DNA of 47,250 nt from Clostridiaceae bacterium (GCA_014380625.1 JACMJL010000209.1:1-47250); one strand, 5' to 3'. Shown: positions 32,218 through 42,365, counted from the first letter of the stretch. The notes: generated by a model from the letters alone, not told the origin. Program-made: numbers and translations.

Positions 32218-34245
32218 ATGAAGAATTTTATAAATAGAGAATTAAGCTGGTTAGAATTTAATCAACGGGTTATTGAAGAAGCTCAAGATAATAGCAATCC
32301 CTTATTTGAACGCCTAAAATTTTTATCCATTTCAAACTCCAATTTGGATGAATTTTTCATGGTTAGAGTTGCAGCCCTAAAGGATCAAATGATAGCCGGT
32401 TTTAATGAACCTGATTTTGCAGGTCTAACACCTGCTGAACAAATTAAAAAAATATCTGTTAGAGTTCACCAAATGGTGGAAGAACAACATAATTGTTTTA
32501 ATAGGTCCTTAGTTCCAGCTCTTAAGAAAGAAGAAATAATTTTTGTTAAAAAAGAAAAGTTAACTGGGAGTCAGATAAAATTTATCAATACATATTTTAT
32601 TAATAACATTTACCCAGTGATAACACCAATGGTAGTAGATAAAGGTAGACCCTTTCCTTTAATTTTGAATAAGAGTTTAAATATTGCTGTTTTACTTGAA
32701 AATAGCAATAGAGATGAGGAACCAATTTTTGCTATAGTTCAAGTACCTTCCATAATTAGTAGGGTATTGGAGCTGCCACTTGAAGTAGGTTGTAGAAGTT
32801 TTGTTTATTTAGAAGATATTATAGAATTAAATTTAGAAAAGCTTTTTAATGGACATAATATATTAGCTGCAAGTTGTTTTAGGATTACAAGGAATGCGGA
32901 TTTAAGTATAGATGAAGAAGAGGCAGAGGACTTGCTCCAAGCAATAAAGGAATCTGTAAAGCAAAGAAAATGGGGAGCTGCAATTAGGCTGGATGTAGAG
33001 TCTACAATAGATCAGCGTCTTATAGCAATATTAAAGGATGAACTTGATATAGGTACTTCTTCAATTTATAAAATACTAGGACCTTTGGATTTAAGTTTTT
33101 TAGCTAAGTTTTCAGGACTTAAAGGCTTTGACAAGTATAGATTTCCAAAGCTCGAAGTGAAAAATTCTTTTAATTTTGAAGAACAAAATATTTTTGACAT
33201 TATAAAGGAAAAAGATATTTTGCTTCATCACCCTTATGAATCCTTTAATTCTGTAGTTCAACTTGTACAAGAAGCTGCAAGAGATCCGGAGGTACTTGCT
33301 ATTAAGCAAACTCTTTATAGGGTGAGTGGTAATTCTCCTATAGTAAAAGCTTTAGTTCAGGCGGCAGAAAATGGTAAACAGGTTACAGTTTTAGTTGAAT
33401 TAAAAGCAAGATTTGATGAGGAAAATAACATACAATGGGCAAATCGGTTAGAGAAAGCTGGATGTCATGTTATTTACGGATTAATAGGACTTAAAACCCA
33501 TTGTAAAATACTCTTAATTGTAAGAAGTGAAGAGGATGGAATTAAAAGATATGTTCATCTTGCTACAGGTAATTATAATGATGTAACTGCGAATTTTTAT
33601 ACGGATATTGGAATATTTACATGTAATCCTTATTATGGTGCTGATGCATCGGCTTTATTTAATACACTTTCAGGATATTCTGAACTTGAAAATCCCTATA
33701 AGTTTGCAGTGGCACCTATATCTCTTCGAATTAAATTTTTAGAATTAATTAATAGAGAAAAGGAAAATAAGCTTTTAGGTAAGGAAAGTCGAATAATTGC
33801 TAAAGTTAATTCTTTAGTGGATGAAGAGATAATAGAGGCTCTTTATGAAGCTTCTAAGGCTGGAGTTGAAATTGAGTTAATAGTAAGGGGAATGTGCTGT
33901 TTAAGACCAGGTGTTACGGGACTAAGTGAAAATATTAATGTGAGAAGTATTGTGGGAAGATTTCTTGAACATAGCAGAATATATTATTTCTTAAATGATG
34001 GAAATGAGGAAATTTATTTGTCCTCTGCAGATTGGATGACAAGAAACCTAGATAGAAGGGTGGAACTGCTTTTTCCAGTAGAAGAGCCTAGCAATAAAGC
34101 TAGATTGCTTGAAATATTAAAGATTCACCTAAGAGATACCGTAAAAGCACGAATTTTAAATAAAAATGGCGAATATACCAGAATTGACAAAAGAGGAAAA
34201 GAACTTTTGAACTGTCAACAGTACTTTTCAGATCCCTTAAAGTAA
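32218..34245 (+). CDS. ppk: polyphosphate kinase 1
   Basis: A 675-residue PPK1, which reversibly moves the gamma-phosphate of ATP onto polyphosphate. It opens with FINRELSWLEFNQRVIEEA, typical of the N-terminal domain. The two active-site histidines are in KTHCKILLIV and VHLATGNYND, about 20 residues apart. ARFDEENNIQWANRLEKAG precedes them. The start overlaps the ribosome site after the ppx stop (GTGAAGTAG), so translation is probably coupled. It is followed after 34 bases by the phosphofructokinase gene. Confidence 0.96.
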   Translation: MKNFINRELSWLEFNQRVIEEAQDNSNPLFERLKFLSISNSNLDEFFMVRVAALKDQMIAGFNEPDFAGLTPAEQIKKISVRVHQMVEEQHNCFNRSLVPALKKEEIIFVKKEKLTGSQIKFINTYFINNIYPVITPMVVDKGRPFPLILNKSLNIAVLLENSNRDEEPIFAIVQVPSIISRVLELPLEVGCRSFVYLEDIIELNLEKLFNGHNILAASCFRITRNADLSIDEEEAEDLLQAIKESVKQRKWGAAIRLDVESTIDQRLIAILKDELDIGTSSIYKILGPLDLSFLAKFSGLKGFDKYRFPKLEVKNSFNFEEQNIFDIIKEKDILLHHPYESFNSVVQLVQEAARDPEVLAIKQTLYRVSGNSPIVKALVQAAENGKQVTVLVELKARFDEENNIQWANRLEKAGCHVIYGLIGLKTHCKILLIVRSEEDGIKRYVHLATGNYNDVTANFYTDIGIFTCNPYYGADASALFNTLSGYSELENPYKFAVAPISLRIKFLELINREKENKLLGKESRIIAKVNSLVDEEIIEALYEASKAGVEIELIVRGMCCLRPGVTGLSENINVRSIVGRFLEHSRIYYFLNDGNEEIYLSSADWMTRNLDRRVELLFPVEEPSNKARLLEILKIHLRDTVKARILNKNGEYTRIDKRGKELLNCQQYFSDPLK

Positions 34246-34279
34246 ATATTATAAATTATTAAATCAGGAGGTACATATA

Positions 34280-35542
34280 TTGAATTTTTTACAAGGTAAT
34301 TGTTTGGTAGCACAGTCTGGAGGTCCTACAGCAGTGATTAATTCCTCTGCTTACGGAGTAATTAAAGAATTTATGGAAAATAGAAAAGATGAAAAAATAT
34401 TTGTAGGTTTAAATGGTATTGAGGGGATTTTAAATAATAAAATATATGACGTGGATAAATTATCTATGGCAGAACTAAATATCATGAAATATTTACCCTC
34501 CTCTTCCCTTGGATCATGTAGATATAAACTTAAAAATCCAGAAGATAGTATAGAAGAATATGAAAAAATATTTAATTTATTTGAAACTAATAACATAAAA
34601 TACTTTTTTTATATTGGTGGAAATGATTCTATGGATGCCGCTAAAAAGTTATGTGATTATGCAAAAGATATAAAATCTGATATAAAGATTATTGGAGTTC
34701 CTAAGACCATTGATAATGATCTTGTGGAAACCGACCATTGTCCTGGATTTGGAAGTACTGCTAAGTACGTCTGTAATACTGGTATTGAACTTTGGCTAGA
34801 TACTAGGACTTATTACACTAATTCTATAATGGTAATGGAAGTTATGGGGAGAGATGCTGGGTGGATCGCGGCTTCATCTGGATTAATTAAAGAGGCTATT
34901 CCAGATATAAATCAACTTATTTATTTGCCTGAAGTTCCCTTCAGGGCTGAGAAGTTTTTACAGGATGTAAAAAGCGCTGTAGCTGAAAATGGGAAACTAC
35001 TAGTTGTTACCTCAGAAGGATTAAAGAATAGTGAGGGGGATTATATTAATGTAGATTCAAATTGTTATGAAAACGATCAGTTTGGCCACAAACAACTTGG
35101 TGGAATTGGTAAATATCTTCAAACCTTAATTAAAGACAATGTGGAGAAACGGGTTAAATTAGCTGAACTAGGAGTTAGTCAACGTTGTGCCATGCATTGC
35201 GTTTCTAAGACTGATTTAGATGAAGCTGAATTAGTGGGAAGAGTGGCAGTTAAATATGCTATACAGGGGAAAACAGGTTTTATGGTGGCATTAGACCAAG
35301 TAAAGGATAAGGAAAATTATGAGTGTATAACAAGGCTTGTTGAACTTAACCTAGTATGTAATGCTGTTAAAGGTGTCCCAAAAGACTTTATTAATAGCGA
35401 TGGCTGTAGTATTAGTAAGAAAATGATAGATTATGTTTCACCATTAATTATTGGCGAGATAAATAGTTTTGGTAACAATGGGTTATTGAAACATGTTGAT
35501 ATAAGAAAGAGTTTAGGGCATATTGAGGGTAGACATCAGTAA
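34280..35542 (+). CDS. 6-phosphofructokinase, PPi-dependent type
   Basis: A 420-residue phosphofructokinase. The donor-site residues are those of PPi-using enzymes: Asp116 in YIGGNDSMDA, where ATP enzymes have Gly, and Lys142 in VPKTIDNDL, where ATP enzymes have Gly. The catalytic TIDND is intact. The length matches the roughly 400-residue PPi class. The start is a TTG at 34280 with AGGAGG 8 bases upstream. It is the third gene of the ppx-ppk row, which puts a PPi-using glycolytic enzyme beside polyphosphate enzymes. Donor choice is inferred from residues, not measured. Confidence 0.85.
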   Translation: MNFLQGNCLVAQSGGPTAVINSSAYGVIKEFMENRKDEKIFVGLNGIEGILNNKIYDVDKLSMAELNIMKYLPSSSLGSCRYKLKNPEDSIEEYEKIFNLFETNNIKYFFYIGGNDSMDAAKKLCDYAKDIKSDIKIIGVPKTIDNDLVETDHCPGFGSTAKYVCNTGIELWLDTRTYYTNSIMVMEVMGRDAGWIAASSGLIKEAIPDINQLIYLPEVPFRAEKFLQDVKSAVAENGKLLVVTSEGLKNSEGDYINVDSNCYENDQFGHKQLGGIGKYLQTLIKDNVEKRVKLAELGVSQRCAMHCVSKTDLDEAELVGRVAVKYAIQGKTGFMVALDQVKDKENYECITRLVELNLVCNAVKGVPKDFINSDGCSISKKMIDYVSPLIIGEINSFGNNGLLKHVDIRKSLGHIEGRHQ

Positions 35543-35561
35543 AAATATATCTGAAATATAG

Positions 35562-35650
35562 TAACAAGACAAAATTGGATAGTATATTTTGAGCTAGACA
35601 AGGAAACATTCTAGCTTAAATATACTAACATACTGGCTTGTTATTTTTTT
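35562..35650 (+). terminator. compound terminator after phosphofructokinase
   Basis: An outer stem TAACAAG/CTTGTTA (35562-35568 and 35637-35643) encloses a longer inner stem, AGTATATTT-GAGCTAGA with TCTAGCT-AAATATACT (35581-35626). TTTTTTT follows the outer arm. The remaining bases to 35822 are AT-rich, with a 13-bp AT-only inverted repeat at 35710-35749. Confidence 0.65.
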
Positions 35651-35822
35651 GCATTTTATAATAAAAATGAAAGTTTAATAATAATGTTAATAATATTAAT
35701 CAAATTTGTAATAAATAAATATATTTGTAATAAAACATATTTATTTATTTATGAATTTGATGTATACTTAGATTAATTATTGATAAAATACAATATCTTG
35801 TAAATTCAAGGGGGAGTATATC

Positions 35823-38800
35823 GTGGCAAATAGGTTTAGGATGGCTGTTAAAAATGCGGGGGATGAGATAATATCTGTAGGTAAGCAAAATGAGAAGGTG
35901 TTAAATAGTGTTGATACAATTGACGATGATATAGAAGTTATGGAAACCTTTTCAGCAAAAGAAATTGAACGTGAATTTAAAGACTTTTTTCCGAAAGAAG
36001 AAGTAATTTTACCCAATAGTAATAAAAATACTAACGATAATTCAGTTTCAGATTTTAGTAGAATTTCAGCCTTTTTAAAGGAAAAAGTAAGCAACGAAAT
36101 ATATGAGCTGAGATTAAATAAGTTAAAAGAAATAATGGATTCCTTAATACTACAAGAACAAACACAAAAACCCATAATAATAATTGATGACAAGAACAAT
36201 ATATTGTTATGGATGGAAGCAATAAAAAACGGAATTCCAGAGAAATTAAAACACATTATTACCTTTAGTACATATGAGAATGAAAATATAAGTGGCTATA
36301 GAAATTGTATAATTTTCAATAACTTAGTGCTGCCAGAGGTTAAAAGACCATTTGGAAAGAGTATTTTAAATTTTGAAGTATTTGATTTTTCAAAGATTTC
36401 AAATGTTAGTGTTAATGCGGGAAGTAAATATTCTGAATTTATGCAAGTAGGGTATTTATTAAATGATAATAGATTTCATGAATTTAAGGTTTTTTTTGAT
36501 GAATTTAACTATAAAAACCTAGATCAAAATCTGGATAAATGCTTGATGTTATTTTATTATACTATAACAGGCATTAAAACTCTTAATTATAATAGTGTAA
36601 CAGATGCATTAAACTTTGCTGAACGTTATGGAAATCCAAGAATATATAACAATCTATTTAAAAAAATGAATTTTAATGTAAACATGGAAGAAGAAATGGC
36701 CTTTATAAATATTAAATTCATGTTGAAAATATCAAAATTACTTCAAGAAAAAAATTATTATTCAAAATCCTATAGGTTTGTTTTTGATTATCTTCAGAAA
36801 TTATTAATAAAAAATACAGAACATGATTTAGAACATATTTTTGAGCTGTTTAATAAGATATATAATTTAGAAGAAAACAATGCAAAAGATTTAATTAATT
36901 ATGGATTAGATATTCAAACTATGGACAAACTCTCTAACTATATTATAGGTGAAAATACCAATTTTGCCGTGTTTTATTTAACTATAATATTAAAAGTATT
37001 AGCTGATAGAGGGAATAAGTGGGATGATAATTCTCCCTACATTGAGTTTATAGATATGGCAATGAATACCTTGTTAAATGATTTTAAAGCTATTGAAAAG
37101 ATAATTAATTCAGTTAGCAAAAACTTAGAGTATAAAGCTAATTTAATACTTTTATACTATAAGAAGGTTGAAAATAATGAGGCAAAAAGAAAATTAATCC
37201 TTCAATTAATTTCTCAAGAACAATTAAAAAATAAACAAATAATTAATTTCATTACAGAAAGTGATATTGGCGCTAGATTAGTATTAAATGAATTTAAAAA
37301 TAATTTATCTAAGTCTCTCAATAAAGTTGAATACTTTTGGGATTATAAATCTCAAGTTTTTGATAAAAACAGTAAATTTAGAGGTGAATGTTTTTCTGAA
37401 ATTGTTGACTTTTATTTAAAAAATATAAGAAAAGATAGTATTTATAATGACGAGTGTACAAAAATCCTTAATATGGTAAGTCATAATCAAATTGAAGTTG
37501 ATGATGAAGTGTTAATTTATTTAATAAACGATTATGAAAATGAAGTTCCTTTAGTTGGACCTGATATTATTACCCAAATAAATCTAAAGGATATTGCTAG
37601 AATTAAAAAGGATAGAAATATTGTAACCACTAATGTTAATTTTTTAATGATGGAATACGGGAAGAATATTGAAAAAGCAAGAAGTAAAAGAGAATTTAAT
37701 GATTTAATTAACAATCAAATTCCGAACTTAAGGAATATTTCTGACATTAAGTTAGAAGAATTCTTTAAATGGTGTTTAGATTTGTATTTAAATAACAATG
37801 CAACAGATCCAGCAGATATAGTTTCATTTTACAATAAGGTTATTAAAGTAAGAGAAAATAGGGGAAGTATATTCATTGAGAGTATTTTTAGTTATGATAA
37901 ATTTGTAGATTTAAAGAACTCGTTAGATACATTTGAATCTAAAAAAATTCAATTTTATTTAATTATAACTTTAGATCATTTTATCAAGGAAAGTAAAAGT
38001 TGGAACAAAACAGGTATACACGAAGACTTTATAAAGAACTGTATTAGAGTATTGTGTGTTAATAAAGAAATGTTAGAGTATTTCTTGGAAGCAACTGTTG
38101 AACATACTAAATATTTTTCTGAAATGCTTTCAATTTATTCAAATAATAAAGTATCAAACGCAGTTGCATTAGAATTCTTCATAAAAAATTCTAAGATAAG
38201 GGGAGAACATTGGAGTGACGAAATTAAAGTTTCTGTTGATAAATGGCTAAATGGTGAAGATTTCTTATTTGAAGAATTTAAATTAAGATATGACTTAGCT
38301 ATAAATAAAAGTGAATTTTTTTGGATGTACTTAAATGAGGCTCAAAGAAAAGTACCTAGATTTAAATTTAAAAAGATATCTGAATTACTTTCAATATATA
38401 TGAATACATTGAAGGAAAAGGATTTTAATGGTGAAGAATATATCAAGGTACTCAACTATTTATTTGAAAATAACATCCTAGTTAATAAAGTTTCTTTTAC
38501 AAATTTTATTATAAAGTTTGAGAATAACATTAATATAAACTCTTTAAACACCAATCTAGCAGTATTAGTAGATAGGATTATTAAGTATAAGAGAAACAAT
38601 GACGTTAGAACAGTTCCTGATATTATTGGAATTGTTGGATTCCGTTTAAAACTTGAAGGAATAATTAGTTCCGAGGAGATGCTTAGATTAATTATTCAAA
38701 ATTCTGTTAATCTTGTTGGCCTTCAAAGAGATAAATATATAGAGTTTGTAGATCGGAGTTTATCTATAATTAGCAAAAAACTTAATATAGTTGATAAATC

Positions 38801-40034
38801 TAATGAAATAAGTAAGGCGATTTGTATTGAAGAATTTAAAGAAGATTACTTAAGATTATATAATGACTTGATAATGAAACAAATTAATGCTGGAACATTA
38901 AGTTTATCAAAGCAATATTTTCAAACTTTGATTAGTAATAATAAAAATTCCTTTGAAATGATAGCAAATCTTATAGCTATACATTTTAGTAAAGGACTAT
39001 TAACTAATGAGGTAAGTACATCTGTTCAACTTTTTGTAAAGATAGTTGATGATAGTAAGAGTTTTAACCGTTCTCATTTAGAGATACGTAAATATTTCAG
39101 CGGCCTTAAAGACGGTAATGAATTACTATTTCATGAGTATAAATATAGGTTAGAGGGTATAAATAATAAATCGCAATTTTATGCAGGGTATTGGAATGAA
39201 CTTTCAGTTGGATTCGATGAATATAAGCATAAGTTCTATGCACAAGCATTGGAACAATATTTAGGATACATAAAAACTAGATCCAATTACACTGAAGCTT
39301 GTTATGGATTATTAAAACAAATAAAAAAAGAGAATATTCAATTGCCCAATGATATTTTAATTGAAATTGCCTCAACTTGCGAAAAAATGATAGTTATAGG
39401 TGAGCAAAGTTCAGAAGGGTTAGATATAATTAGAAATGTTTCAGAACTAAAAGTGCAGAGAAATATAGTAACTTCTCCTGATATTATTGATTATGTTAAT
39501 TTTGGTGTAAGACTACATGAAATAACTGATTTAGATGAAGCAAGAAGATTAATTTTCAACTCTAATTTAGATTTAAAGAATATTGATTTTTCTAGATATG
39601 AAGAGTGGCTTGAATGGTGCATTCCAAAGGTAATACCTTGCGCAAATACATGGCAGAGTCATGCATCAATTAAAAAAGCTATGTGTTCAGATAGCTTGAA
39701 GGGTATATTCTTTACAACTTATATTGGAATGTTGTCAGATGCCCGTGGTTCAGATGCATTTGAAGATATATTTGCACAATTTATCATCTTTTTTATTAAC
39801 GGAAGAGATCATCTTGGCGGAGAAACCTACATTCAAGGTAGATCAAATATCAGTAATGTGCTTTCAAGATGTAGTTCAAGTGAGATTAATGATATAGATA
39901 AACTGATTACAGTGGGTTGTTATGATATTAGATCAAGAGATATAATTGCTGATGAATGGGAACAAATTAAAAAGAGAGTATCACCATCTTCAAGGTTAGA
40001 AAAAGGATTTTTTGGTAAGGTGTTTGGAAAATAA
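35823..40034 (+). CDS. 1403-residue helical repeat protein, GAP1-like N-terminus
   Basis: A very large, apparently soluble protein with no signal peptide or membrane segment. The stretch about 114-150 (QKPIIIIDDKNNILLW, then LKHIITFSTY) resembles the middle region of GTPase-associated protein 1 (GAP1) proteins, whose role is unknown. From about 400 on, three tandem modules of roughly 290-330 residues can be seen. Each has a KSEFFW-like block (about 499-507, 828-836 and 1115-1123), then a YL-x4-K helix, then an RNIVTxPDII-like block (about 598, 928 and 1213) and a ...EFxEWC-like block (about 645, 973 and 1260). The end is SRLEKGFFGKVFGK, a basic amphipathic tail. The start is a GTG with AAGGGGGAG upstream. 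It is monocistronic; no GTPase gene is adjacent. Confidence 0.7.
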   Translation: MANRFRMAVKNAGDEIISVGKQNEKVLNSVDTIDDDIEVMETFSAKEIEREFKDFFPKEEVILPNSNKNTNDNSVSDFSRISAFLKEKVSNEIYELRLNKLKEIMDSLILQEQTQKPIIIIDDKNNILLWMEAIKNGIPEKLKHIITFSTYENENISGYRNCIIFNNLVLPEVKRPFGKSILNFEVFDFSKISNVSVNAGSKYSEFMQVGYLLNDNRFHEFKVFFDEFNYKNLDQNLDKCLMLFYYTITGIKTLNYNSVTDALNFAERYGNPRIYNNLFKKMNFNVNMEEEMAFINIKFMLKISKLLQEKNYYSKSYRFVFDYLQKLLIKNTEHDLEHIFELFNKIYNLEENNAKDLINYGLDIQTMDKLSNYIIGENTNFAVFYLTIILKVLADRGNKWDDNSPYIEFIDMAMNTLLNDFKAIEKIINSVSKNLEYKANLILLYYKKVENNEAKRKLILQLISQEQLKNKQIINFITESDIGARLVLNEFKNNLSKSLNKVEYFWDYKSQVFDKNSKFRGECFSEIVDFYLKNIRKDSIYNDECTKILNMVSHNQIEVDDEVLIYLINDYENEVPLVGPDIITQINLKDIARIKKDRNIVTTNVNFLMMEYGKNIEKARSKREFNDLINNQIPNLRNISDIKLEEFFKWCLDLYLNNNATDPADIVSFYNKVIKVRENRGSIFIESIFSYDKFVDLKNSLDTFESKKIQFYLIITLDHFIKESKSWNKTGIHEDFIKNCIRVLCVNKEMLEYFLEATVEHTKYFSEMLSIYSNNKVSNAVALEFFIKNSKIRGEHWSDEIKVSVDKWLNGEDFLFEEFKLRYDLAINKSEFFWMYLNEAQRKVPRFKFKKISELLSIYMNTLKEKDFNGEEYIKVLNYLFENNILVNKVSFTNFIIKFENNININSLNTNLAVLVDRIIKYKRNNDVRTVPDIIGIVGFRLKLEGIISSEEMLRLIIQNSVNLVGLQRDKYIEFVDRSLSIISKKLNIVDKSNEISKAICIEEFKEDYLRLYNDLIMKQINAGTLSLSKQYFQTLISNNKNSFEMIANLIAIHFSKGLLTNEVSTSVQLFVKIVDDSKSFNRSHLEIRKYFSGLKDGNELLFHEYKYRLEGINNKSQFYAGYWNELSVGFDEYKHKFYAQALEQYLGYIKTRSNYTEACYGLLKQIKKENIQLPNDILIEIASTCEKMIVIGEQSSEGLDIIRNVSELKVQRNIVTSPDIIDYVNFGVRLHEITDLDEARRLIFNSNLDLKNIDFSRYEEWLEWCIPKVIPCANTWQSHASIKKAMCSDSLKGIFFTTYIGMLSDARGSDAFEDIFAQFIIFFINGRDHLGGETYIQGRSNISNVLSRCSSSEINDIDKLITVGCYDIRSRDIIADEWEQIKKRVSPSSRLEKGFFGKVFGK

Positions 40035-40041
40035 CATTAAA

Positions 40042-40067
40042 GAGGATGTCTAAATTTAGACATCCTC
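40042..40067. terminator. terminator after giant repeat protein
   Basis: GAGGATGTCTAAA and TTTAGACATCCTC form a perfect 26-bp palindrome, with TTATTTTTTT a few bases after it. It separates convergent genes. Confidence 0.85.
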
Positions 40068-40092
40068 CTGTTATTTTTTTCTGAATGACTTA

Positions 40093-40650
40093 TTAACCAG
40101 GCATTTTTGAATCGATAAGAGTACCACCGATTTTTCCAAGTAAGGTGCTTGTTCCAAGATTAATAAAAGCTAAAATAACTAAAATTGTTTTTATAGCATT
40201 ACTATAAGAACTACTTTGAAGAAAGACAAGGGTAAGGATTGAAGAAACAAACAACAAAATCCCAAGGTATATTTTAATTTTTAGGTAAGGTGGAGATAAT
40301 TTTTTAAACCGTACTTTTGCATCATAAATTCCTGTAATACTAGCTACAATTATTGTAATAGGAAAAATAATAGATAAAACCTTATTGACAATTATTAAGT
40401 CATTACTTAACTTTCCTGAAGTAATGAAGGCTAAACAAATGAATCCGGCTAAAAAAACAGCTATAGCTTCAGGAAAATGTACAGATATTGGATGGAGATG
40501 CAAACTTAATACTTGCTGTCTCTTCTCACTAATTCCATATTTAAATTCTACAAAGGCAGTTTTAGGTACTCCACAGGCTGGACATACATCCTTTAAATTT
40601 TTTTCTTCCATGATAAAACCACAAACCTTACATCTTACATATTTTTTCAT
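40093..40650 (-). CDS. rubredoxin-like plus DUF2231 membrane protein
   Basis: A 185-residue protein. The N-terminal 35 residues are a rubredoxin-type knuckle pair, CKVCGFI and CPACGVPKTAF, which would bind one iron or zinc. The rest is a DUF2231 membrane domain with four hydrophobic segments and the conserved LHLHPISVHFPEA, whose histidines suggest heme or metal binding. The combination points to membrane electron transfer, perhaps in oxygen or peroxide defence; that is inference. The ATG has AGGAGGT upstream. It is a single gene, divergent from yjjI. Confidence 0.82.
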   Translation of the reverse strand: MKKYVRCKVCGFIMEEKNLKDVCPACGVPKTAFVEFKYGISEKRQQVLSLHLHPISVHFPEAIAVFLAGFICLAFITSGKLSNDLIIVNKVLSIIFPITIIVASITGIYDAKVRFKKLSPPYLKIKIYLGILLFVSSILTLVFLQSSSYSNAIKTILVILAFINLGTSTLLGKIGGTLIDSKMPG

Positions 40651-40715
40651 AGGTGACCTCCTTAAATTTTTAACTATACTTATTTTAAATTATAAAGTAA
40701 AATAAGAAATCTTTA

Positions 40716-40791
40716 TATAGTTATATGAAAATTTTTAAAAAGGTACCTAATATAACTATAAATTGTATAAAGTCTTAAATTGATATAAAAT
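40716..40791 (+). promoter_or_regulatory. yjjI promoter with upstream 11-bp inverted repeat
   Basis: TTGTAT (40763-40768), 17 bases, TAAAAT (40786-40791) is a reasonable promoter. Directly upstream, TATAGTTATAT (40716-40726) and ATATAACTATA (40750-40760) form perfect inverted arms, with GGTACC in the spacer. The position fits an activator or repressor site. Confidence 0.5.
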
Positions 40792-40874
40792 ATAGATAAC
40801 AGCATATAAATGTGTATATGTTAAACAACCCATTAAATAATGTGGTTAAAATAAATTCAAATGGAGATTGGAAA

Positions 40875-42359
40875 ATGAATAAGATATTAAATATTGTGAA
40901 GGATAGGACTTTAACTTACGAACAGAAGGTGTTATCCCTAGCAAGGGCTGCAGAGGATACCTTAGATGTGTTAAACATTTCTAAGGATATACAGGAGTAT
41001 AGAGATGAAGGTATAATATGTGATTTATATGAGGGACATGCACCCTATAGACCAAGATATATTGTACCTGATTACGAAAAATTTATGAAACAAGGAAGTG
41101 TATTTCTAGGTTTAAAGCCCCCAACAGATATTTGGGAGGCTGTAAATAATTTGCTCATATTATTTAGGCACGTGCCTTCTATTTCATCTTTTCCTGTTTA
41201 TATAGGAAACCTTGACCTATTATTGGAACCTTTTATAACAGATGAAAAAGAAGCCTTTCACGCAATTAAATTATTTTTAACAAATATAGATAGAACAATA
41301 ACGGATTCCTTTTGCCATGCAAATATTGGACCATTAGAAACCCGAGCAGGAAGAATTATTTTAAAGGTGGAAAGAGAACTACAAACAGCAATACCAAATA
41401 TTACATTAAAATATGGTGAAGCTACATCAGATTGTTTTGCTATAGACGCTATAAATACTGCTTTGATAACTGCAAAACCAAGCTTTGCAAATCACAAAAT
41501 GTTTTCTGAAGAGTTAGGAAAGAAGTACGCAATTGCAAGTTGTTATAATGGGTTGTATATAGGTGGAGGAAGTTATACCTTATCTAGGCTAAACTTAGCA
41601 GCACTTGCCATGAAGGCGACTACTAAAGAAGCGTTTATAGAAGTAGTATTACCTAATGCAATTGAGAGAATGGTAAACTATATGGATGAGAGAGTAAAAT
41701 TTATTGTAGAAGAAAGCGGATTTTTCCAAAGTAATTTTTTAGTGAAAGAAGGGCTAATTAGCCAAGATAGATTTACTGGAATGTTTGGAATGTTTGGATT
41801 AGCTGAATGTGTAAATCATTTCATTAATTCAGAAAAACAGCAACACCGATTTGGATATGGTAAAGAAGCAAATGAATTAGGATATGATATTATGGGCAAA
41901 ATGGAAGAAGTAGTAAGTGCACATAGAAATATATATTGTGAAATATCTCATGGGAAATACTTACTTCACGCTCAAGTAGGAATTGATACAGATCTCGGCA
42001 TCAGCCCTGGTTGCAGAATTCCAATAGGCGAGGAGCCTGAAATTCATGCACACCTAGTACAAAGCGCAAAGTTTCATAAATTCTTCCCTTCAGGGATTGG
42101 TGATGTATTTAATTTTGATAGCACAGTAAAAAATAACCCTGAATATATTCTAGATATTATTAAAGGCTCTTTTAACGAGGGTTTAAGATATTTTTCCTTA
42201 TACTCTACAGATTGTGATGTAATAAGAATTACTGGATATTTAGTAAAGAAATCAGATATGGAAAAACTTAATGCAGGGCAGGTAGTATTACAAGATACTG
42301 TTGCACTAGGGTTAGGTTCAGTTAAAAATCAAAGAATATTAGAACGAAAAGTAAGGTGA
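40875..42359 (+). CDS. yjjI: YjjI-type glycyl radical enzyme
   Basis: A short glycyl radical enzyme of 494 residues, resembling E. coli YjjI in N-terminal sequence (DEGIICDLYEGHAPYRPRY). The radical site is Gly454 in VIRITGYLVKK, parallel to RVSGYAV of pyruvate formate-lyase. A likely catalytic Cys is Cys223 in IASCYNGLYIGGGS. The ATG at 40875 has GGAG 8 bases upstream and agrees with the family's N-terminus; the frame is open from 40812 but those codons lack a ribosome site. The substrate is not known to me. The activase gene follows after 6 bases. Activity requires anaerobiosis, consistent with the genome. Confidence 0.9.
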   Translation: MNKILNIVKDRTLTYEQKVLSLARAAEDTLDVLNISKDIQEYRDEGIICDLYEGHAPYRPRYIVPDYEKFMKQGSVFLGLKPPTDIWEAVNNLLILFRHVPSISSFPVYIGNLDLLLEPFITDEKEAFHAIKLFLTNIDRTITDSFCHANIGPLETRAGRIILKVERELQTAIPNITLKYGEATSDCFAIDAINTALITAKPSFANHKMFSEELGKKYAIASCYNGLYIGGGSYTLSRLNLAALAMKATTKEAFIEVVLPNAIERMVNYMDERVKFIVEESGFFQSNFLVKEGLISQDRFTGMFGMFGLAECVNHFINSEKQQHRFGYGKEANELGYDIMGKMEEVVSAHRNIYCEISHGKYLLHAQVGIDTDLGISPGCRIPIGEEPEIHAHLVQSAKFHKFFPSGIGDVFNFDSTVKNNPEYILDIIKGSFNEGLRYFSLYSTDCDVIRITGYLVKKSDMEKLNAGQVVLQDTVALGLGSVKNQRILERKVR

Positions 42360-42365
42360 AGAGAA

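Noticed and set aside
40812-40874. N-terminal extension of YjjI
   Set aside because: No ribosome site before 40812, while GGAG precedes the ATG at 40875, where similarity to YjjI proteins begins.
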